DNA from: Alcaligenaceae bacterium
GTDB taxonomy: Bacteria > Pseudomonadota > Gammaproteobacteria > Burkholderiales > Burkholderiaceae_B
DNA: 13,523 nucleotides
Assembly (NCBI GenBank): GCA_947380655.1
Contig: CANCRX010000082.1
Span: 1 to 13,523, forward strand
Direction of reading: 5' to 3'
This document shows positions 7,499-13,194 of this stretch, in pieces. A program made the translations under genes and the position numbers. The notes under the pieces were generated by a model. The model ran no database searches. It was not told where the DNA came from and saw only the letters and a list, made by a program, of their open reading frames with translations. Each line of letters opens with the position of its first letter. Within the stretch, counting starts at the first letter, position 1.

Positions 7499-8392
7499 GT
7501 GCTGAATCTCACCAACTTGGCGACTCTGTTAGCCATCCTTGACAATGGAACCTTCACGGCCGCAGCCGAAGTGATCGGCATCACGCCCAGTGCCGTCAGC
7601 CTGCAAGTCAAGCAAATGGAGACCTATTTCGGCAAGCCTCTATTCGACAGGTCTTCGCGCCAGAGCCGGCCAACAGCCTTCGCGCTGGAGGTCGCGCAGG
7701 CTGCCAGAGACACGACAGACCGCATACAAGCTCTGCGAGTGCGGCCTAAATTCACGGTGTCAGGCACCTTGCGGCTCGGTGCGCTCACCAGCATCCAATC
7801 GGACCTGCTTCCCTACGTGCTGAGAAGGCTGAGAAATGAGCACCCGGCGCTGGAGGTCTGCGTCGCGCCGTTGAACGACACACCAGATTTGCTCGATGCT
7901 CTCGCCGCAGGAAAACTCGATGCGGCAGCACTCGTGCGCCCCCCCTCAGGCGGATCTTCAAGGCTGATTTGGGAAGACTTGGTCCGACAGCCGTTTGTTA
8001 TGCTGACTGCGGCGGACGTGAAAGAGGCGAGACCTCAGGAGCTGTTGCGTAAATTGCCTTGGATTGCCTATGACCGCCAGACGAGTGGCGGCCGAACGGC
8101 CGCAGAGTATGTCCAGAGGATGGCTCCAGGCTCGCGGGGGATCGTGGACTTAAGGTCGGTGGACGCCATCGTCGCCATGGTGTCCGAGGGCCTTGGCGTC
8201 TCGGTCGTGCCGCTCCCGCGCGCCAGACTCGTTAGCGCTTACGACTTGCGTGTTGTCACGCTGGGAAGAAATCCTCCGTCGCGGCAGCTGTCGCTGGTGC
8301 GGCGCAAGGCCGACCAGGACAGCCGTAACGTGAACGCAGCGCGCGACGCGTTTCTGTCGATCATCGCAAGTCGGCAGGCAAACCTGACCTAG
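7499..8392 (+). CDS. LysR-type transcriptional regulator of the island
   Basis: The 297-residue protein has an N-terminal helix-turn-helix, 'GTFTAAAEVIGITPSAVSLQ' (about residues 17-36) and 'FGKPLFDRSSRQSRPTAFA' as the wing, then an effector-binding domain beginning about residue 85 ('GTLRLGALTSIQSDLLP') with the usual 'VDAIVAMVSEGLGVSVVPL' segment. It starts at GTG 7499: AAAGGAG at 7485-7491 lies 7 bases upstream, while ATG 7494 is out of frame and stops after three codons. It follows the first LysR gene by only 15 bp and can be read from that transcript, an arrangement created by the island. It converges on the aldolase gene with 8 bp between stops. As the only regulator between the repeats it is the likely controller of the two minus-strand units. 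Its effector is unknown. Confidence 0.9.
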   Translation: MLNLTNLATLLAILDNGTFTAAAEVIGITPSAVSLQVKQMETYFGKPLFDRSSRQSRPTAFALEVAQAARDTTDRIQALRVRPKFTVSGTLRLGALTSIQSDLLPYVLRRLRNEHPALEVCVAPLNDTPDLLDALAAGKLDAAALVRPPSGGSSRLIWEDLVRQPFVMLTAADVKEARPQELLRKLPWIAYDRQTSGGRTAAEYVQRMAPGSRGIVDLRSVDAIVAMVSEGLGVSVVPLPRARLVSAYDLRVVTLGRNPPSRQLSLVRRKADQDSRNVNAARDAFLSIIASRQANLT

Positions 8393-8400
8393 CGCTGCGG

Positions 8401-9492
8401 CTAGCCGCTGTCGGCACTTTGCATCCCAGCGCTTGGCGTACGGTGTGCTGTGGCGGCCGCGCTTTTACTGACGGATGCGAATGCCTGGACAGCCATCTCC
8501 ACATCAACATCGCTCAGATGCCTATGCGTCACGCAACGAAGCAGGGATCGCGACCATGGTCGCACGAGAACACCCATGCTAAGGAGGCTCGCAACCCAAA
8601 GCGAGGCATCAATGCCCGTAGCACTGACATCAACCTGGACGATGTTGGTCTGTGGGCTGTTCGCCCTTAGCCCCGAGATCGCGTTAACTCCACCTGAAAG
8701 CAGTGACGCCCTTCTGTGATCTTCTTCCAGTCGGGCGACCATGTTGTTGATGGCTACCAGTCCTGCCGCCGCGGCGATACCAACCTGACGTTGCGTGCCG
8801 CCCAGCATCTTTCGAATCACGCGCGCCCGCGCGATCACGGCATTGGAGCCGGCGACCACACCGCCCATGGGGGCCGAAAGTCCTTTCGATAGGCAGATCG
8901 TGACGGTGTCCGCGCAAGCAGCGATGACCGCCGGCGCCACTCGCAAGGCCACCGCTGCGTTGAAGAGGCGAGCGCCGTCCAAATGAATGCTGGCCCCATG
9001 GCGCCGGGAAAGGTCATACACTTGGCGCATGTGCTCCAACGGCAAGGCCGTACCTCCAGCGTTGTTATGGGATGTCTCCATGCAGACTAGGGCTGCCTTG
9101 AGTCTGCCCGGTGGCTCCATTAATACCTGCTCCAGCCGTTCGAGGTTCATCGCCCCAGAGGCGCCTGCGATCGGCTCATAGAAAGCACCCGTGAACGTTG
9201 CTGCGCCGCGTTCCGCCGTGTAAATGTGCGAGGAAGCCTCTGTCACCACGAGTTCCTGGCGGGCAGTTTGCGCCAAGATGGCCACGAGGTTCCCCATGGT
9301 CGCACTGGGTACGAAGAGGGCGGCCTCCTTACCCAACAAAGTGGCTACGCCACTCTCCAATTCCACTGCCGTCGGGTCGCCGTCCAAACCGTCATCGCCC
9401 AGAGGTGCCTTCAGCATACTCTGGTACATCGCCTGCGTTGGATGCGTCACTGTGTCGCTGCGAAGTTCGATAAACGATTTGTAATCAGTCAA
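8401..9492 (-). CDS. ltaE: Low-specificity L-threonine aldolase (PLP enzyme)
   Basis: Catalyses retro-aldol cleavage of L-beta-hydroxy-alpha-amino acids, classically L-(allo-)threonine to glycine and acetaldehyde. The 363-residue protein is a fold-type I PLP enzyme with the family's landmarks: 'ELRSDTVTHPT' at the N-terminus, 'GDDGLDGDPTAVELE', the phosphate-binding 'VPSATMGN', His89 in 'ASSHIYTAERG' stacking on PLP, 'METSHNNAGG', Asp172 in 'IHLDGARLFNA', and the Schiff-base Lys203 in 'ICLSKGLSAPMGG'. I start it at TTG 9492: GGAG lies 6 bases before it and homologues begin close to LRSDT. A reading frame open further upstream to 9636 only overlaps the Bug gene and has no family similarity. 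The start overlaps the Bug stop by 8 bp, so the two are translationally coupled. Natural substrate may be a hydroxyamino acid other than threonine. A C-terminal Ser/Ala-rich tail of about 20 residues extends past the family core. Confidence 0.9.
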   Translation of the reverse strand: MTDYKSFIELRSDTVTHPTQAMYQSMLKAPLGDDGLDGDPTAVELESGVATLLGKEAALFVPSATMGNLVAILAQTARQELVVTEASSHIYTAERGAATFTGAFYEPIAGASGAMNLERLEQVLMEPPGRLKAALVCMETSHNNAGGTALPLEHMRQVYDLSRRHGASIHLDGARLFNAAVALRVAPAVIAACADTVTICLSKGLSAPMGGVVAGSNAVIARARVIRKMLGGTQRQVGIAAAAGLVAINNMVARLEEDHRRASLLSGGVNAISGLRANSPQTNIVQVDVSATGIDASLWVASLLSMGVLVRPWSRSLLRCVTHRHLSDVDVEMAVQAFASVSKSAAATAHRTPSAGMQSADSG

Positions 9493-10471
9493 CGACGGCT
9501 CCCGTGCTCTTGACGACAGCCGACCACTTGGCGCGCTCCACGGCCAGGAAGGTGACGAACTGAGTTCGCGAAATCGGCAAGGGCGTGATGCCCTGCCTGG
9601 CAAAAACTGCCCGCACTTCGTCCGTGTCCAACGCACTGTTGACCTGCTTATTCAGAAGGTCCAGCACGCCCTCGGGAGTACGAGCAGGCGCGACAACGCC
9701 GTAAAATGCCGTGAAGGTCAAGGCTGGGAAACCCAACTCCGCCATGGTCGCTACCTGCGACAAAGAGCTGTGCCGCTTGTCAGATGAAACGGCCAGTGGC
9801 CGCAGCTTCCCGGCAGCGATTTGCGGGAGGGAAGCAGTCAGCGAGGCAAAGTACAAGTCGACCTGGCCACCCAGAAGGTCAGTCATCGCAGGGCCGGCGC
9901 CTTTGTAAGGTATGTGCTGCAGCTTGACGCCAGTCGCGTTACGTAGGCTCTCTGAGATCAAGTGACCGACGGTTCCACTTCCGGATGAAGCATAAAAAAG
10001 ATCGCTCTTCTTACCCGCCTCGATGATCGATGCAAGGCTGTCGAAGCGGCTTTCCGTGCGAACCACCAGCACTAGCGGCCCCGTGCCCATCAGCGCGACT
10101 GGTACCAAATCGTCCACAGCACTGAAATCGAGGTTCTTGTAGAGATACGGGTTGACTGCAAGATTGCTAGTTTCTCCCATCACCAAGGTGTGACCGTCGG
10201 GCGCAGCTTTCGCCCCAGCCCTTAGGCCAATGTTGTTACCGCCGCCCGGAAGGTTCTCGACAAAAACCTGCCACTTGGCCGTCTCGGTCAGCTTAGAGGC
10301 GACCAACCGCGACATTGCGTCGGTGCCTCCGCCCGGCGGGCTGGGAGCAATTAATCGAATCGTCTTGGTTGGATAGTTGTCGGCCATCACTTGTCCCGCA
10401 AGCGAGGCCAACGCGATAGCGCACAATACAGAAAAAATCCTCCTGCTGATGCATATCTGGAGAAACTTCAT
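9485..10471 (-). CDS. Bug-family tripartite tricarboxylate transporter substrate-binding protein (1)
   Basis: Periplasmic binding protein that captures a small, usually carboxylated, solute for a TctAB-type transporter. Of 328 residues the first 30 form a signal peptide: Arg10-Arg11, a hydrophobic stretch, and a VMA cleavage site before Asp31. The mature part shows the Bug pattern: 'YPTKTIRLIAPSPPGGGTDA', 'VENLPGGGNNIG', 'APDGHTLVMG', 'YASSGSGTVGHL', and 'IPYKGAGPAMTDLLGGQVDL'. The PGGGTD loop and its Asp are the family's ligand carboxylate and amino contact region. AGGA sits about 7 bases before ATG 10471. It is the first gene of a unit with the L-threonine aldolase, which suggests the bound ligand is the aldolase substrate or product. 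No membrane TctA or TctB gene lies in the window, so it would rely on a transporter encoded elsewhere. Confidence 0.92.
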   Translation of the reverse strand: MKFLQICISRRIFSVLCAIALASLAGQVMADNYPTKTIRLIAPSPPGGGTDAMSRLVASKLTETAKWQVFVENLPGGGNNIGLRAGAKAAPDGHTLVMGETSNLAVNPYLYKNLDFSAVDDLVPVALMGTGPLVLVVRTESRFDSLASIIEAGKKSDLFYASSGSGTVGHLISESLRNATGVKLQHIPYKGAGPAMTDLLGGQVDLYFASLTASLPQIAAGKLRPLAVSSDKRHSSLSQVATMAELGFPALTFTAFYGVVAPARTPEGVLDLLNKQVNSALDTDEVRAVFARQGITPLPISRTQFVTFLAVERAKWSAVVKSTGAVVD

Positions 10472-10747
10472 ATAGATCCTTGAGGAAGTGAAAACGATGA
10501 CCAGATTCTCGGCTACACGAACAGATCAGGCAACCAAGTCTGTCTAACATCTGATGTGAGGGTCGCTCATGAATCGCCCCGAGATTTCAGCAGGCCCCAT
10601 TCTCTGAGAGGATTGAGCCATGCAAAAGTCGAGCACGTTTTCACGTGAGGCGTGAGAGCGCGCAATGCGGATGCTGCGGGGGGCTCAGCGGCAAGTGCCC
10701 ATCTCTATGGGCGACCATTTAATCCGTTAGGCCGAAGCTTGGACTAC
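10472..10747. other. Intergenic region upstream of Bug gene 1
   Basis: This 276-bp gap holds no credible gene. It contains the TCACGTGA-N3-GTGAGA motif at 10641-10657 and, on the minus strand 8 bases past it, a -35-like TCGACT without a clear -10. I did not find a U-tract terminator for the upstream Bug 2 gene (stop at 10748). A GTGAG half-site recurs at 10556-10560. Confidence 0.5.
10641..10657. promoter_or_regulatory. Shared 17-bp candidate operator, copy 1
   Basis: TCACGTGA-GGC-GTGAGA matches the copy at 12942-12958 in 14 of 17 positions, with all three differences in the N3 spacer. It contains TCAC-N7-GTGA, a 15-bp dyad of the size LysR-type regulators use, plus an extra internal GTGA half-site. 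It lies 170 bp upstream of the Bug 1 ATG. Confidence 0.5.
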
Positions 10748-11728
10748 TCACTCGGCGCGGATATCGACCGCCGCGGCGATCTTCTTCCAGCGGCTGACCT
10801 CGGACGCAATGAACTGTTCGAACTCGACTGCCTTCATCGGCGCGGCCTCTGCACCCGCCTTCAGGAAGAACGCCTTCATCTCAGCCTCATCGAGGATCTT
10901 ATTAATCTCAGTGTTCAGGCGGTCGACCACGGCAGTCGGCGTGCCTGCCGGAGCCAGCACACCCCACCAGAGCTCACACGCGCTACCCGTGTAGCCAGCT
11001 TGCTCGGTCGAAGGCAGAGCGGGCACCACCGACGAGCGCTGCGAGGTCGTGACGGCCAGCGCTCGGACCCTGCCGTTTGCCACATGGGGCAACACGGTGG
11101 CAGCGCTTGACAAAACGACTTGGACTTGTCCGCCGATCATGTCCCTGATAGCCAGGCTGATGTCTTTGTAAGGCACCTGCGTCATCTTGATGTCCGCGGC
11201 GCCCATGAGTAGTTCTGCGGCGAAGTGATTGATGCCGCCAACGCCTGATGTGCCGTAATTCAGCTTCCCAGGCTGCGCCTTGGCAGCGTTCACTAGATCC
11301 TGGATGGTCTTGTAGGGTGAGTCGGCTGCAACCGCCACAAGCATCGGCCCCGTCGCGAGACGCGCCACCGGCCTGAAGCTCCTGATCGGGTCATACGGGA
11401 GGCTAGCTCGAGTCGCCGCCACCGTCGTGAACGTCGTAGACAGCAGAACAAGTGTGTAGCCATCGGGGGTTGCCTTGGCCACCAGTGAGTTCGCAATGAT
11501 CCCTCCCGCTGAGGGCTTGTTGTCGATCACGACGGGCTGCCCCAGCGTTTCATGCAGTCGCTTTCCGATGGTGCGTGCGAATGCGTCGTTCGAACTGCCT
11601 GGCGCCGCGTCGACGACTAGGGTGATGGGTTTGGTAGGCCCGGCCGAAATCGACAATTGGGCGCTTACGAACCCCGGAACCAGCAGCGCCGCAACGACAC
11701 CCAAGAGGAAATGAGGCGAAATTTTCAT
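10748..11728 (-). CDS. Bug-family tripartite tricarboxylate transporter substrate-binding protein (2)
   Basis: A second periplasmic solute-binding protein, 326 residues, with a signal peptide ending VSA at residue 23. Family features are 'KPITLVVDAAPGSSNDAFAR', 'VIDNKPSAGGIIAN', 'TPDGYTLVLLS', 'NYGTSGVGGINHFAAELL', and 'VPYKDISLAIRDMIGGQVQV'. The first ligand loop is odd: the usual 'P-GG-x-x-D' is replaced by PGSSND, keeping the Asp but losing both loop glycines, which hints at a different ligand from Bug 1. It begins 43 bp after the DSD1-like gene stop on the same strand, so it is the second gene of that unit. GAGAG stands 7 bases before ATG 11728. Bug 1 and Bug 2 are only distantly alike, so they do not look like a recent duplication. 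Confidence 0.9.
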   Translation of the reverse strand: MKISPHFLLGVVAALLVPGFVSAQLSISAGPTKPITLVVDAAPGSSNDAFARTIGKRLHETLGQPVVIDNKPSAGGIIANSLVAKATPDGYTLVLLSTTFTTVAATRASLPYDPIRSFRPVARLATGPMLVAVAADSPYKTIQDLVNAAKAQPGKLNYGTSGVGGINHFAAELLMGAADIKMTQVPYKDISLAIRDMIGGQVQVVLSSAATVLPHVANGRVRALAVTTSQRSSVVPALPSTEQAGYTGSACELWWGVLAPAGTPTAVVDRLNTEINKILDEAEMKAFFLKAGAEAAPMKAVEFEQFIASEVSRWKKIAAAVDIRAE

Positions 11729-11771
11729 CTGGTAGCTCTCTTAGTTGATTCGATCTATATCCCGCCGGTAT

Positions 11772-12896
11772 TCATTGCATACCTCCGCGGGCGGTGATTG
11801 GCCAAACGCTTTCCACTCGGCCCGCCCTGACGCAGACATACCAGTCGAAACGGTCAACAGTGGGATCGCAATGTCCCGGGATGAGCCTGAACCTTTCCCC
11901 TATCTCCGGGGTTGCGCGCCCCGCGGGATACTCCATCCGCGCATGCTCGTCAGCCGCCGAAATAATTCGCAGTTCCGGCTGCTGCCACACCGTTGGCAGG
12001 CCTCTGTCGATGGCCACGGCCTTGTGCCCCGCGTCCAACACGGCCTGACCCGGCCTTGCGGTGCTCATGATGGAACTCAGGACAAACAAGGAATGCCTGA
12101 AAGTGCGGTACGGCTTGCCATCTTCCTCGAGGTTGGCCGCATAGTCGCCGTCCATGAAGCAATAGCTGCCAGCCTGAAGCTCGGTATAGACGCCAGAAGC
12201 GGCTTCCAACTCGAACGTCCCGGTCCCAGCGCCGGAAACGATCCCGCAGGGTATGCGCGCCCGACTCAGTCCTTCGACCGTTCGTTCGCAAGCGGCAATA
12301 GCCTTGCCGATGGCCTCGCGCCGCTCGACCGCACTGCGCAAGTGCTGCGCCGCGCCGTGATAAGCCTGGAGTCCCGCGAAAACAAGGTGGCGCGAGCTTG
12401 CGATACGCTTCGCAAGCCCGACAGCTGGCTCTCCCGCAGGCACGCCGCAACGCCGCGAGCCAACGTCGATTTCCACAAGAACGGACATCCTGACGCCAGC
12501 GGTTCGAGCGGCAGCCTCCAGCAATGCAACGTGCTGCAGGCTGTCAACGCACAGGGCAACTCGCGCTATCCCTGACAGGGCGGCGAGCCTGGCAAGCTTG
12601 CGCGGATCGACAATCTGGTTGGTCACTAGGATGTCCTCCACGCCACCCCATGCCATGGCTTCCGCTTCCGCGACTTTCTGCACGCACTGGCCGATGGCAC
12701 CGCGTCGAATCTGCAGGTTCGCCACGACGGGAGACTTGTGCGTCTTCGCATGCGGACGAAGCCTCGTGCCAAGCCCTGCCACCCGGCGCGCCATTGTGTC
12801 GAGATTAAATTCGAATGCGTCGAGATCGAGAATCAAGGCAGGGGTTTCGACCTCGGACTCTGACATGCCGGGTTGGGCTGGAGGTAACTGATACAT
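11772..12896 (-). CDS. DSD1-family PLP enzyme (D-threonine aldolase / 3-hydroxy-D-aspartate aldolase / D-serine dehydratase-like)
   Basis: A fold-type III (alanine-racemase-like) PLP enzyme of 374 residues that cleaves or dehydrates D-beta-hydroxy-alpha-amino acids. Visible landmarks: 'ETPALILDLDAFEFNL' (17-32), the PLP Lys51 in 'RLRPHAKTHKSP', 'QCVQKVAEAEAMAWGG', 'VEIDVGSRRCGV', 'FAGLQAYHGAAQH', the phosphate site 'SGAGTGTFELE', 'YTELQAGSYCFMDGDY', 'DAGHKAVAID', and the metal-binding His-Cys in 'PGHCDPTVDRFD' with 'VWPITARG' at the end. The family includes D-threonine aldolase, D-threo-3-hydroxyaspartate dehydratase, and BhcC, the beta-hydroxyaspartate aldolase of glyoxylate assimilation; both the N-terminal 'LPPAQPGM' and the C-terminal pattern resemble the BhcC/hydroxyaspartate branch, but I cannot fix the substrate. 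ATG 12896 has no Shine-Dalgarno and sits at the predicted transcription start. It leads a unit with Bug 2. Confidence 0.88.
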   Translation of the reverse strand: MYQLPPAQPGMSESEVETPALILDLDAFEFNLDTMARRVAGLGTRLRPHAKTHKSPVVANLQIRRGAIGQCVQKVAEAEAMAWGGVEDILVTNQIVDPRKLARLAALSGIARVALCVDSLQHVALLEAAARTAGVRMSVLVEIDVGSRRCGVPAGEPAVGLAKRIASSRHLVFAGLQAYHGAAQHLRSAVERREAIGKAIAACERTVEGLSRARIPCGIVSGAGTGTFELEAASGVYTELQAGSYCFMDGDYAANLEEDGKPYRTFRHSLFVLSSIMSTARPGQAVLDAGHKAVAIDRGLPTVWQQPELRIISAADEHARMEYPAGRATPEIGERFRLIPGHCDPTVDRFDWYVCVRAGRVESVWPITARGGMQ

Positions 12897-12902
12897 GTGA
12901 CC

Positions 12903-12930
12903 AGTTTAGGGAGTACCGCAGCCAAGTCAA
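12903..12930 (-). promoter_or_regulatory. Predicted sigma-70 promoter of the DSD1-like gene (leaderless)
   Basis: On the minus strand TTGACT (12930-12925) and TAAACT (12908-12903) are separated by 16 bp and match consensus at five and four of six positions. Only 6 bases (GGTCAC) separate the -10 from ATG 12896, so transcription should begin at or within a base or two of the start codon. The lack of any Shine-Dalgarno before that ATG fits a leaderless transcript. Confidence 0.5.
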
Positions 12931-12941
12931 ACGAGATTTCG

Positions 12942-12958
12942 TCACGTGACATGTGAGA
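12942..12958. promoter_or_regulatory. Shared 17-bp candidate operator, copy 2
   Basis: TCACGTGA-CAT-GTGAGA, the partner of the copy at 10641-10657. It begins 11 bp upstream of the predicted -35, and its centre is about 54 bp before the predicted transcription start of the DSD1-like gene, a position from which LysR-type proteins commonly activate. The first ten bases with their neighbours also form the palindrome GTCACGTGAC (12941-12950). Confidence 0.55.
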
Positions 12959-13046
12959 CTTTCTTAAGGTTCATAGCCGACGCTACAACTCGGCACGGTA
13001 AAGACTGGTATCTACCCAGCATATTTTTATTTTCGAGTCTCAGGGC
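12959..13046. other. Right terminal stretch of the island, no gene seen
   Basis: An 88-bp segment between the operator and the right repeat. It is more AT-rich than the rest of the island (TATTTTTATTTTCGAG at about 13022-13037). I see no gene, tRNA piece or recombinase remnant in it. If the island excises, this is the segment that would join the left-end sequence beginning after 7477. Confidence 0.4.
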
Positions 13047-13127
13047 ACCAAGACCTGGTACCCGCCACTGGCCGCGTTCCGAAAATGGATCAAAGAAGAG
13101 GCGACCAACAGCTTTGGAGATGTTCCA
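13047..13127 (+). repeat. Right copy of the 81-bp direct repeat (att-like)
   Basis: Same orientation as 7397-7477, 78 of 81 bases identical. Upstream of it (13021-13046) nothing resembles the body of the LysR gene, whereas downstream the LysR reading frame continues to its own stop. This marks 13046/13047 as the island's right junction. Confidence 0.95.
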
Positions 13128-13166
13128 GCATCTCTTGATTTATCCTCTAGCAACAAAAACAGTTAA
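13047..13166 (+). pseudogene. Displaced 3' end of the first lysR gene
   Basis: In the LysR frame the right repeat reads TKTWYPPLAAFRKWIKEEAT then NSFGDVPASLDLSSSNKNS before TAA at 13164-13166. The first 27 residues parallel the present LysR C-terminus with three substitutions near the end (Q to E, N to D, I to V) plus a changed last residue, and 11 extra residues follow. There is no start codon or DNA-binding part, so this is a stranded gene end rather than a gene. Its stop lies 28 bp from the pyrE stop, the convergent spacing expected before the insertion. A 7-bp inverted pair TTAACGC/GCGTTAA (13163-13169 and 13192-13198) brackets both stops. Confidence 0.8.
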
Positions 13167-13194
13167 CGCTAAGTCTTGGTTCGTAGATTATGCG

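Larger units (their letters stand above)
7478..13127. mobile_element. Putative genomic island bounded by 81-bp direct repeats, no recombinase
   Basis: The block between the repeats holds lysR2, an L-threonine aldolase gene, two Bug binding-protein genes and a DSD1-like enzyme gene. Its base composition differs from the flanks: sample lines inside count about 60-73% GC (for example 8161-8220 is 44/60) while sample lines in the flanking catabolic genes count about 43-53% (for example 7021-7080 is 26/60). The right repeat continues in frame to a native-looking end of the LysR gene. Together these argue for insertion into the 3' end of that gene. No integrase, transposase or terminal inverted repeats are seen, so the element is either non-autonomous, decayed, or entered by homologous recombination. 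One unit is one copy of the repeat plus the interior (5650 bp). Confidence 0.75.

Noticed and set aside
8397..8408. Perfect 12-bp palindrome GCGGCTAGCCGC at the convergent ends of lysR2 and the aldolase gene
   Set aside because: It overlaps the aldolase stop, would leave only a 4-bp stem with a 4-base loop, and has no U tract, so I do not call it a terminator.
9493..9636. Upstream extension of the L-threonine aldolase frame to an ATG at 9636
   Set aside because: The added 48 residues are Arg/Ser/Pro-rich, overlap Bug 1 coding sequence and lie before the family's normal N-terminus. TTG 9492 has a proper GGAG.
11745..12575. Long plus-strand open frame of 276 codons opposite the DSD1-like gene
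   Set aside because: It is antisense to a gene with complete DSD1-family motifs, its translation shows no family pattern, and GC-rich DNA often opens such frames.
7478..13046. Search for integrase, transposase, terminal inverted repeats, tRNA genes or CRISPR repeats in the island
   Set aside because: None was found by reading both strands. The island call rests on the direct repeats, the displaced lysR end and composition only.
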